64,000 nt of DNA from Aquabacterium commune (lineage in GTDB: Bacteria > Pseudomonadota > Gammaproteobacteria > Burkholderiales > Burkholderiaceae_C). Where the stretch lies: positions 434,001 to 498,000 of the forward strand of contig NZ_SNXW01000003.1 of NCBI RefSeq assembly GCF_004362855.1, given 5' to 3'. Of the stretch, positions 12,243 through 19,928 are shown one piece after another (the stretch's first letter is position 1; every line of letters starts with the position of its first letter). The notes under the pieces were generated by a model, which made no database searches, was not told the origin of the DNA, and saw nothing but the letters and a program-made list of their open reading frames with translations. The translations under genes were made by a program, and so were the position numbers.

Positions 12243-13862
12243 TCACAGCGTCGTCAGACGCCATGGCAACAGTGCCGCGTAGTCATCGACCGTCCTGGCT
12301 TGTGGGAGCGCGACCAGCAAGGCGCGCAAGTAACGCCAGGAGTCAATGCCGTTGACCTGACAGGTCTGCAGCAGCGAATACAAGTTGGCGCTGGCGTGCG
12401 CACCGTCCACGGTGTCAGCAAACAGCCAGTTGCGCCGCCCGACGCAAAATGGCCGTATTGCATTTTCCTGGGCGTTGTTGTCCAGGCTGTAGCGCCCGTC
12501 TTCGACGAAGCGTTTGAGCTTGGGCCACTGCGAGGCCAGGTAGTGCAGCGCCTTGCCCAGCAGGCTGGCGGGCAGCACAGCATGCAGGTTGGCCAACAAC
12601 AGTGCCTCGATGTCGCCCAGCACTGGCGCGCTGTGCTCTTGTCGGCGGCGACCTCGCTCCAGGGTATCGACGCCATCGCGCGTGGCCTGCGCTTCGATAT
12701 GGTAGAGCTTGCCAATGAGCGCGATGAAGCGCGCACTCAACTGCTCGGGGCCGCGTTTGTCCTTTGGCAGAGCCTGCAGCGCGTCGTAAAAATATCGCCT
12801 GCAATGAACCCAACAGGCCAAGTGGACGAGGCGATGCTCATCGGCAATGGCGTTGTAGGCATCGTAGCCATCGCTCATGAGCACCGCGCCTTGGCGGATG
12901 CCAGCGTACAGCTCCCTTGCTGTCTTGGTCGATCGACTGGGTGCATAGGCGAACAGCCGAATCGGCGGGCCCTTCCCATCGCTGCCAGAGCCATCGGTCA
13001 TCTGCGCCCACATATAGCTCTTGGCCTGGGCGCGGCGGCCTGGCTCCTTGAGCACTTGCAACTCGGTCTCGTCGCCGAAGATCAGCAGCGAGTCCAGTAA
13101 TTCGTCTCGCATCAAGTTGATGACAGGCTGCGCGGCCTGGCCGATGCGCACGATGGAGGCGGCCAGCGTGTTGCGGGAGATGTCGGTGCCGCCAAAGCGC
13201 CCCAGCAAAACGGCCTGGCGATACAGCGGCAGGCCATCGAGGTACTTGGACGTGGCGATCCAAGCCAGCGCGCTCTCGGTTAACAGCCCTTTGGGGATCA
13301 CCTGCGCTGGACGAGCAGCCAGGCGGATCGTACCGTCACAGCACGGGCAGGCGTACTTCACGCGTTCGTGGCGGATGACGCGTACCTGCTGCGGGATGAT
13401 GTCGAGTTGCTCGCTGGCCTCGACACCGATCTCGCGCAGCTGTTGCCCATCATGCGGACAGACGCGCTGATCCTGGGGCAGCTCGTGGCGCACGACTTCA
13501 CGAGGCAGTGCGGGATCAAGGGGCTTGCGTCCGCGCTTGGCTTTGCGCGTGTGCGCGCCCACGACGGTGGTCTGCTCGTCTGCAGGCTCTTCGCTGGGCG
13601 GCTCAGCCTTCGCAGCCAGCCCCTCGGCCTCGTTGAAGAACAGATCCTTCTGAGGTGTGGTGCCCGCTTCGCTTTGGGCTGCAAACAGTCGGCGTGTGAT
13701 CTGGTTGAGCTTCTCTTGCAACAGGTCGCGCTCGGTGCGCACCACACGCAACTGGCCACTCAGGCTTTGAACTTGCTGCGTGGCTTGCTCTGCTTGGCGA
13801 AGTGCCTCAGCCAGCGCCGCCTGCAAGGCGGCAACTTCAGCGGAGGGAGGGATTTGAGCCAT
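12243..13862 (-). CDS. tnpC: IS66-family DDE transposase TnpC
   Basis: The 539-residue length is standard for the family. Residues 10-60 form a leucine-zipper coiled coil (ALAEALRQAEQATQQVQSLS), followed by an IS66 zinc-ribbon region (CPHDGQQL, then CPCCDG). The DDE catalytic domain contains FGDETELQVL for the first Asp, YDAYNAI for the second, and LDNNAQENAIRPF for the Glu. It would excise or copy the IS66 ends. The C-terminal IS66 motif (VGRRNWLFADTVDGAHASA, then LYSLLQTC) is present. No frameshift is seen. Confidence 0.95.
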   Translation of the reverse strand: MAQIPPSAEVAALQAALAEALRQAEQATQQVQSLSGQLRVVRTERDLLQEKLNQITRRLFAAQSEAGTTPQKDLFFNEAEGLAAKAEPPSEEPADEQTTVVGAHTRKAKRGRKPLDPALPREVVRHELPQDQRVCPHDGQQLREIGVEASEQLDIIPQQVRVIRHERVKYACPCCDGTIRLAARPAQVIPKGLLTESALAWIATSKYLDGLPLYRQAVLLGRFGGTDISRNTLAASIVRIGQAAQPVINLMRDELLDSLLIFGDETELQVLKEPGRRAQAKSYMWAQMTDGSGSDGKGPPIRLFAYAPSRSTKTARELYAGIRQGAVLMSDGYDAYNAIADEHRLVHLACWVHCRRYFYDALQALPKDKRGPEQLSARFIALIGKLYHIEAQATRDGVDTLERGRRRQEHSAPVLGDIEALLLANLHAVLPASLLGKALHYLASQWPKLKRFVEDGRYSLDNNAQENAIRPFCVGRRNWLFADTVDGAHASANLYSLLQTCQVNGIDSWRYLRALLVALPQARTVDDYAALLPWRLTTL

Positions 13863-13942
13863 CGCCGACTATTGTCGGCGTTGAGGTCGGCCAAGAGAAC
13901 CCCCCTGCGGGCAACGGGCTGTAAGAGGCTTGAGCAAACCTC

Positions 13943-14293
13943 TCAGCTCACCTTGGCATACAGGCGTTGCGGGTGGCGCTGCATCACGGCCACATCAATG
14001 CCTTGCAGCAGCCAGTGCAGTTGCTCGGGCGTCAGCGTCGGCACCCTGGCCTCATCGGGCCAGATGAAGCGGTCCTGCTCTAGCCGCTTGAGCAGCAACC
14101 AGTAGCCATTGCGATCCCACAGCAAGATCTTGACGCGATCACGTCGGCGGTTGCCAAAGACGTACACCGCCTTGGCAAAGGGATCGAGCCCAAGCGATTG
14201 CTCCACCATCACGGCCAGGCTGTTGATGCCCGCACGAAAGTCAATAGGCGCACGGTGCAGATAGACCGTCAGCCCTTCGTCGAAGCGGAACAC
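13943..14293 (-). CDS. tnpB: IS66 Orf2 protein TnpB
   Basis: The 116-residue protein matches the IS66 Orf2 family: VYLHRAPIDFRAGINSLAVM, then FGNRRRDRVKILLWDRNGYW, then WLLLKRLEQDRF. It is required for transposition of IS66-type elements, but its biochemical role is unknown. It overlaps the end of tnpA by 25 bases, the typical arrangement for translational coupling. Followed after 80 bases by tnpC. Confidence 0.93.
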   Translation of the reverse strand: MFRFDEGLTVYLHRAPIDFRAGINSLAVMVEQSLGLDPFAKAVYVFGNRRRDRVKILLWDRNGYWLLLKRLEQDRFIWPDEARVPTLTPEQLHWLLQGIDVAVMQRHPQRLYAKVS

Positions 14294-14709
14294 CGCAGCC
14301 TCCCCAGTGTCTCGATGAGCGTGGCTATGTGCTGCGCATCGGTGCCTTGCAGTTCAAGCGACACCCCATTGGGCAGCCGCGCTTGCAGCGTCATCGGTGG
14401 CACGCAGGGCTGGGTGGGCTGAACGGGCTCGCGCGCCACCGGCACCATCGGCACGGCAATGAAGGCCGCTGCCTGGGGATCTGCGCCAACGTCGACCACA
14501 TCGGCCAGTATTGCCTCGCGCTTCCTCAACCAGGTCGCCACCAGGTTGGCATTGATCCCACATTCACGGGCCAGTTTAGCCACCGAGGCGCCAGGGCGTC
14601 GGCAGATATCCACCAACTCTTGCTTGGCGCTGGGATCGTAGACCCCGCGTCCATCGCGCTTGCGGCCAACCACCAGTCGCCGCGCCAGATCTTCAATATC
14701 GAATTCCAT
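14269..14709 (-). CDS. tnpA: IS66 Orf1 protein TnpA
   Basis: The 146-residue protein has an IS3/IS911-like helix-turn-helix (YDPSAKQELVDICRRPGASV, then AKLARECGINANLVATWL). Next come a basic hinge and a variable tail that includes LPNGVSLELQG, a common end motif of IS66 Orf1. It likely binds the element's ends. It starts 89 bases inside the right inverted repeat. Confidence 0.9.
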   Translation of the reverse strand: MEFDIEDLARRLVVGRKRDGRGVYDPSAKQELVDICRRPGASVAKLARECGINANLVATWLRKREAILADVVDVGADPQAAAFIAVPMVPVAREPVQPTQPCVPPMTLQARLPNGVSLELQGTDAQHIATLIETLGRLRCSASTKG

Positions 14710-14798
14710 TGATGCTACATGCCCATGTACCTTACGTGTGCACGTAGCCTCTCAGGTAAGGCCACCTCTCACAAGGACGCAGTCAATTGATCGCTTAC

Positions 14799-14806
14799 CT
14801 TCGCTT
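14799..14806 (+). repeat. 8-bp target-site duplication of IS66, right copy
   Basis: CTTCGCTT, identical to 11,401-11,408, directly follows the IS end at 14,798. In the minus-strand reading it encodes the Lys-Arg pair at the joint of recombinase B. Confidence 0.95.
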
Positions 14807-15316
14807 GTTCTGCCGGAGGCCTTCCTTCACGAAGGTGTCCAAGCTCTTCACGAGAGGCATGTGAACTGCTCGCCAGTGGCCGGCGCCAGCCTTGCAAGCT
14901 AGCTTCAACACGGCCTTCGCGACGTTCGTCTCCAGCGGGTGGCTCAGCACAGTGGTCCAGGTCTCTCGCAGCTTTTCCGCAGGGGTGGCGAGCAGTTCCA
15001 AGATGGCTGGCCATTTGGCTATGAGGACGTTGGCGAAGGTCCGGAATGGTGCTGGGGAGGACGCCCGTCGTGTCAGCAGAACAAGCGCTCGCTGTAATTC
15101 GCCAACTTGACCCTCGGCGAACTCCAGCCGTACCGTGCTGCCAGCTGCAAAGACCTCCCAGTGACGGTCCGCCAACCTCACCACCGACTCCCGTCCGGAA
15201 TACTTGTCGAAAAGGGTCATCAACGCGGGGGCAGCGGGCCACTTCCAGTCCAAGGGAGATTTCCCACCATGCTCGGACTGAGGTTGCGGGAGGGCGATTT
15301 CAATGGCGTGGTTCAC
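14799..15316 (-). pseudogene. N-terminal part of tyrosine recombinase B, severed by IS66
   Basis: This is the first 172 codons of module gene B. The ATG at 15,316 overlaps the stop of recombinase A. The open frame runs two codons into the IS66 end and stops at 14,795. The segment is a helical DNA-binding region with no catalytic residue (RRASSPAPFRTFANVLIAKW, later HWRAVHMPLVKSLDTFVKEG). Alone it would be a 173-residue orphan and could be mistaken for an independent small gene. Frame, spacing and the shared octamer show it continues at 11,408. Confidence 0.88.
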
Positions 15317-16491
15317 GCAGAAATCCCCCGCATAAGACTAGTCTTTTCAGCAAACAGTGTGTTCCATGCTTGCATCAAGTCGTCCTGAATCGCCGCACGT
15401 GCGTAGTGCTCAGGCATGGCTGACCTCGCTGACCATCCGAAGAACGCCCGCATCCGTTGGATTGCCAACTCGCGGTCGGGGTTCAGCTCCATAAACATCG
15501 TGTATCTGGCCGTGGCGCAGGTGTGTCGCAGGTCGTGAGGCGAAATGTTCGTCTTGCCGCCAGATCTATCGAAGAGGCTTTGGATTGCCTCGGGTGCCAG
15601 GGCATCCGTCAGTTTCCTGAAGACCTTACTTAGTGCCTCGGCAGAGAGCGGGGCCCCCGCCTTGGTGGTCAGTAGGAAACCATGTCCGGCATCGGTAGGT
15701 CGATGCTCGGCGGCGAAGTGCTGGTAGAGCAGAGCTAAGTCCTCTGACACCGGAATTTGCCTGTGGGATTCCAGAGTTTTGATGCGTGGCGTGGTCGACC
15801 TCGGATCGTTCTCGAACACCGTGGTGATGTCAAGCCAACGAACCACCTCTCCTGACTCCGGGTCCACGTCTTCCTTCAAGGAGTCACAGGCCAACAGCAG
15901 TGCTTCGCCACGACGGAGCCCAGCCAGCAGCATTAGGTTGACGATGAGCCAGTTCCGCACGCGCGTTTGATACCCCTTGAAAGGATTTCGAGGCGAGCTG
16001 GGATGCGCTACCTCAAGGAGGTCCAGCAGCGTTGTTTTCGGCAGCGCACGAATGAAGCGGAAGCCACCGAGACGGGGGGCGCGCATCCTGCCCATGGCTG
16101 CCAGCATAGAAGCAGCTGCGGCCCACTCTGGGTTACTAGGCGCTAAGCGTTTGGCCAGCGATTGCACGAATGCTCTGACTACGCCCCACCGCTGAACATC
16201 AGTCGTGTTGTAGGCCGGGTCGGAGGTTGTCGTTAGATAGAACGACTCCACCATGAGCATCACGCCCTCAGCGTCCCGAGTGCTCATACCCTCGTCGAAG
16301 GCGTCGGCACCGAAGCGTTCGTCACAGTACCGATAAAAGCTGTCCAGATGCTGGAGGTACAGCTTTCGCGTGCTGGTCGCCTGAGAACTACTCGTGAGGC
16401 CTAGGGACCACGCCGTGGACCATAGTCTTGGCATGTGTCTCACGGGGTCAACGATGACATGTTCAGGAACTGCTTGAGTACGGACGAGCAC
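15313..16491 (-). CDS. Tyrosine recombinase (module gene A)
   Basis: The 392-residue protein has an N-terminal SAM-like core-binding domain (STRKLYLQHLDSFYRYCDER) and a full catalytic domain: Arg193 (AGLRRGEALL), Lys near 239, His319 and Arg322 (SPHDLRHTCA), Trp353 (FFGWSARS, a common substitute for the second His) and Tyr363 (PEHYARAA). It starts the four-gene module and overlaps gene B by four bases. The chosen GTG start at 16,491 has no strong ribosome site; Met20 is an alternative. It probably acts with B and C at the element's ends. Confidence 0.85.
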   Translation of the reverse strand: MLVRTQAVPEHVIVDPVRHMPRLWSTAWSLGLTSSSQATSTRKLYLQHLDSFYRYCDERFGADAFDEGMSTRDAEGVMLMVESFYLTTTSDPAYNTTDVQRWGVVRAFVQSLAKRLAPSNPEWAAAASMLAAMGRMRAPRLGGFRFIRALPKTTLLDLLEVAHPSSPRNPFKGYQTRVRNWLIVNLMLLAGLRRGEALLLACDSLKEDVDPESGEVVRWLDITTVFENDPRSTTPRIKTLESHRQIPVSEDLALLYQHFAAEHRPTDAGHGFLLTTKAGAPLSAEALSKVFRKLTDALAPEAIQSLFDRSGGKTNISPHDLRHTCATARYTMFMELNPDRELAIQRMRAFFGWSARSAMPEHYARAAIQDDLMQAWNTLFAEKTSLMRGISA

Positions 16492-16556
16492 TGGAGATAA
16501 CGGTTGGGGATACCTCTACGTACAGAGCTTTCCCTCTAAGTGAAATGCAACACTAG

Positions 16557-17585
16557 CCATGGTACCTCTTAATCGACGAGTCATTCATCTGCCTGGACGG
16601 CGTAAGAGGCGACTTGACGGAGCGTGCGCGCAAAATCCGGGCGCGCATCAACCAGTGGGTGGGTTTGCCTTGCGGCATTGGGATCGCACCGACCAAGACC
16701 CTCGCCAAGCTGGCGAACCACATCGCAAAGACGGCAGAACGCAAGCCAGGCAGCTACCCATCCGACCTGGCACAGGTGTGCAACCTGGCTGCGTTGCCGG
16801 CCTCGGACCTGGATGCAGTCCTGGCAGCCACGGATGTCGGCGAGGTCTGGGGCGTTGGGCCGCGCATCGGCAAACAGCTCAAGGCCGCGGGCATCCACAG
16901 CGTGCTCGACCTGCGGCAACTCAGCGCCAGCACGGTGAGGGCCAACTGGAGCGTGGTGTTGGAGCGCACGGTGCGCGAGCTGCAGGGGCAGCCCTGCATC
17001 GGCTTGGACGACGCGCCGTCTGCCAAGAAGCAGATCGCCTGCACGCGCAGCTTTGGTGGGCCCGTGACCGGTGAGTTGCCGCTGATCGAGGCGGTCAGCG
17101 AGTTTGCGTCGCGGGCCGCGTTCAAGCTGCGCAAGCAGAGCAGCTTGGCCAGCGAGGTGCTGGTGTTCGCGCGGACGTCTCCGTTCAGGGACACGCCTCA
17201 GTACAACCGCAGCATCGTCGTGCCCCTGGTGCGACCCACGGCCAACACCTCAGAGCTGACGGCGGCAGCGGTGCAGGGCTTGCGGCACATCTACAAGCCT
17301 GGGTTCCAGTTCGCGAAGGCTGGGGTCATGCTGCTGGACCTGATTCCTGACAACCAGCACCAAGCGGAGTTGGTCTTTAACGAGCCGGGCGTCGGTGTGT
17401 GCTCGGACGGTCGCGAGCGCTTGATGAGCGCGATGGACATGATCAACGAGCGGTTCGGCCGGAGCACAGTGCATGTCGCCAGCACTGGCGCAGAGCGCAG
17501 CGTCAAGGAGTGGACGATGAAGCAGGAACGGCGGACGCCTGCGTACACAACCTCCTGGAGCCAGGTGGCAGTAGCACGCGCGTGA
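16557..17585 (+). pseudogene. umuC: umuC lacking its 5' quarter (error-prone DNA polymerase V subunit)
   Basis: The frame begins at a stop (16,554) and matches UmuC from about residue 98: IDESFICLDGVRGDL, then CGIGIAPTKTLAKLANHIAK, then VWGVGPRIGKQLKAAGI, then RTVRELQGQPCIGL, to the usual C-terminus. The conserved SIDE region is hit at the joint, and the first catalytic Asp segment (the DVNAFYAS-like N-terminus) is absent. The lost part is not found at the other side of the recombinase module (7.8-8.0 kb), so this is not a simple insertion. A TTG at 16,614 could start a 323-residue product, but it would lack the palm acidic residues and be inactive as a polymerase. Confidence 0.88.
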
Positions 17586-17884
17586 GGAAGCCTGGGTAGC
17601 CATAGCCGTGACGCCACCAGGCCCCAGGGGACGACTGGTTTACCCCCACCGCTCCCCTTGATCCGGAAGAACAGCGTCAACTGACCAAGCCGGTGGTACT
17701 TCATGACGCAAGCGATGCTGACAACGTGTGTTCAGGGACACCATGGATGTCGCCCAAACGACCACGTACCTCAACCACACGGCTGCGCTTGCACGTCGTC
17801 AAGTGTGCAACGCAAGCAAGGAAATAGGGCTCGTTTGGCGCCTTGTGGGGGAGCAAGCTGATGAACGCGCGTAGTCGGAACCCG

Positions 17885-18754
17885 TCAAGATACAGAATTG
17901 ACAAGGTCTTCGTCCGCAAAGGATGGAACATCTCTTGGCGACTCTTCAATGTGTCGCATCAAGTCGCCCAGTGTTGCTCGCTGAAACTTGAAGTACTTAG
18001 GCGTTGCCATATTAGTGAAGCCTTGCGGCTCCTCGTCGAACCATTCGACATTAAACCAGCCGCGCATAAAGCGGTCGCGCATAAACCCAACAGCGAAGAA
18101 AACTGGATTTGCGTTGTCGTCCAGCCGCAGCGCATCCATTGCTGTACGCGTCAGCCCCGCCAAACGTCCGCTCTCTTTCATTCTGGAAATCAAGTCAAGG
18201 CCTGACGAAATGTCCGCCCGGGGCCACCGGTATAGACCGAGGAAGTCCCTGTACGTGTCATGTGCCCTCAATAGGTTAAGGGCGTAGGTGATCCGATCCT
18301 GCAAGGAGTCAGCCTCAGTCGTAGCGTGGTAGACGGCTGCGGAGCCCGGGGCCATGCCTGCTTCAACATAGCCCAGCAAATCACCCAAGCTAACGTCGCA
18401 AATCTCGCCGTGGCCTGGGTCGCGGGAAAGCCATCTTGCAGTCCCATTGTGGCGATAAAACGTTCTGATGTTGGGGTCCACGATGCCGGAATCGTCGTGA
18501 CCCACAGCAGAGTAGTCTTCCACAAAGCAGCGATTAGTCTCAGCCTCCAGATCCAGTTCGTCGAAATCGGTAGTTGTGTAGCTGTGCCAGCGCTCATGTC
18601 GAAGCTCGCGCAGCAGCCAAACGGCACCCAGCAACGCAAGCCCTCGGGATGTATTCTTGAAGCGGGGAAGTCGTTCCAGACTCAGGGCGTAGTCGATTCG
18701 GGCGCTTACGCTGTCCGCAGGTGTAGTGGGTCGAATGGTAGCTTTAATGTTCAT
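17885..18754 (-). CDS. Hypothetical protein with internal duplication
   Basis: I do not recognise this 289-residue soluble protein. It contains two related halves. ADSVSARIDYALSL (13-26) with VSLGDLLGYVEAG (121-133) recurs as ADSLQDRITYALNL (148-161) with ATLGDLMRHIEES (260-272), at nearly equal spacing. The middle of each half is rich in aromatic and acidic residues. No signal peptide or known motif is seen. It stands alone between the umuC remnant and another orphan gene, with lower GC than the chromosome. A two-domain sensor or a toxin-antitoxin/immunity-type protein are possibilities, but nothing decides. Confidence 0.6.
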   Translation of the reverse strand: MNIKATIRPTTPADSVSARIDYALSLERLPRFKNTSRGLALLGAVWLLRELRHERWHSYTTTDFDELDLEAETNRCFVEDYSAVGHDDSGIVDPNIRTFYRHNGTARWLSRDPGHGEICDVSLGDLLGYVEAGMAPGSAAVYHATTEADSLQDRITYALNLLRAHDTYRDFLGLYRWPRADISSGLDLISRMKESGRLAGLTRTAMDALRLDDNANPVFFAVGFMRDRFMRGWFNVEWFDEEPQGFTNMATPKYFKFQRATLGDLMRHIEESPRDVPSFADEDLVNSVS

Positions 18755-19234
18755 GGTTAGCTTTAAGGGGGGGGGTTAGGACTCAGCTCGCTGGTTCTGC
18801 ACATACCTTGCGTAACAATCGACTCAACACATCAAGAGCCTCGGGGGCGAAATGATGGGCCGGGGCTTAAGGGGCAGAATCGAGTGCAAAAACACCCTCA
18901 GCGTAATGAGCAACTAGTGGGAAGCTGGGTATCTCCAGGACTCCCTGGCAGTCAGTAAAGAGCAGCGTTTTAGCCTTTCAAAATCCATGCGCAGTACAAG
19001 GCTCGCTGCCTAAAGCAGTGTTTCGTTATGAAGTCGGAGACAAGGATGCTCTTCACATTTGCTGGCTGAAGAAGGCGATGCGCCCGTCACTGCATAACTG
19101 ATGGCTGCCCCGCTGACCTAGACATAGCTGACTCCGTCCCCGGCAGGAAGTCCAAAGCAGAGGGCCGAGGTAAGCAGCGCAGCAGAAGGGTGTGCGCTTT
19201 TTTGTAACAATCAGGGCCCACAACTGGGAAGCTT
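18755..19234. other. 480-bp stretch with no convincing gene
   Basis: It contains a run of nine or more G near 18,767 just upstream of the 17,885-18,754 gene and no ORF with recognisable content. Possible decayed insert or promoter region for the two outward-facing genes. Confidence 0.5.
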
Positions 19235-19717
19235 TTGGGGCTGCGGAGCAAGCATGTGACAGCGCAAATCCCCGAAATACTTCACTACCAACGTAGAAAG
19301 CACGAGCTGCACACCGAGCCGCTGGCGTCCTACCTCGAGCAAACTGGCCGAGCGCTTCCTTCCAGCGGAGGTCTGTGCTCTGCCCTCTGGCGCGACTACG
19401 TCGGCGAGTGGCGAGTGGTCCGCAAGCGGCTCTACCTGCAAGCGCTGTACCTTGGCATGGGAGGTCAGCCGCTGGACCTGGCTCCGCTGTTTCCTGACCA
19501 TGCACATGACAGGTTTGGCCGAATCTTTGCCAACTGGTACACGGGCGTGCTCAGGTCGCCGCTCGGCGCGTTGACAGACTACGAGCACATCGGCTGGGGC
19601 GGAACGTACGAACGGTACCTCGTGATGCAAGTCGTTGACGGGGTCATAGCTCAAGTGGCCGACGTGGGCGCCGACTCATTACCCAGGGGGCTTCCATGGG
19701 AGCTTGACAAGGGTTGA
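19235..19717 (+). CDS. Conserved hypothetical protein, family unnamed
   Basis: About 160 residues, read from a TTG; the frame is open up to 19,208 and GTG 19,256 is an alternative. The sequence has the look of a known family of small soluble proteins with unassigned function: LHTEPLASYLEQTG near the start, WRDYVGEWRVVRKRLYLQAL in the middle, then LFPDHA, IFANWYTGVLRSPLG, and YEHIGWGGTYERYLVMQV at the end. Such proteins often occur singly in accessory DNA. No domain with known activity is visible. A long antisense frame exists but shows no family features. Confidence 0.55.
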   Translation: MGLRSKHVTAQIPEILHYQRRKHELHTEPLASYLEQTGRALPSSGGLCSALWRDYVGEWRVVRKRLYLQALYLGMGGQPLDLAPLFPDHAHDRFGRIFANWYTGVLRSPLGALTDYEHIGWGGTYERYLVMQVVDGVIAQVADVGADSLPRGLPWELDKG

Positions 19718-19928
19718 CACGCCACTGACCGGATAAGGGCCTTCATCCGGACGCCGCTCGGCGCAAAGGCGGAAACCGCCACCAGCCGCTAGCTGCCCGT
19801 GCGGGCGCCAGCCCTGTGGTTTTGACAGTCCTCCTTGCAGACCGCCGGGGACGCCAGCAGCTCGCGGGCATGCTCACACTCAGACTCCAAAAAGAACTGC
19901 CGAGCGTCCGGTGGTCAAGACAGTGATT

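Larger units (their letters stand above)
11409..14798 (-). mobile_element. Complete IS66-family element with a passenger gene
   Basis: The 3390-bp element is bounded by imperfect terminal inverted repeats: GTAAGCGGTCAATAGAC reading inward at 11,409 and GTAAGCGATCAATTGAC reading inward from 14,798. Perfect CTTCGCTT duplications lie outside. It carries tnpA, tnpB and the DDE transposase tnpC on the minus strand, all apparently intact, plus a convergent UPF0149/SEC-C gene on the plus strand near the left end. The undamaged duplication and open frames suggest a recent insertion into recombinase B. Confidence 0.93.
8021..16491 (-). mobile_element. Four-gene tyrosine-recombinase transposition module, interrupted by IS66
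   Basis: Four minus-strand genes (recombinase A, recombinase B, recombinase C, small accessory) overlap each other by exactly four bases: 15,313-15,316, 10,425-10,428 and 8,500-8,503. Sets of several co-translated tyrosine recombinases plus a small protein occur in Tn554-like transposons and in related genomic-island modules; RIT elements are a three-gene variant. Gene B is broken by an IS66 element, so the module is probably immobile now. The outer ends are not resolved: the right end falls between 16,491 and the broken umuC near 16,570, the left end between 7,804 and 8,021. Confidence 0.75.

Noticed and set aside
12165-13100. Plus-strand open frame opposite IS66 tnpC, overlapping the UPF0149 gene end
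   Set aside because: It covers the conserved transposase coding sequence in antisense and has no motif.
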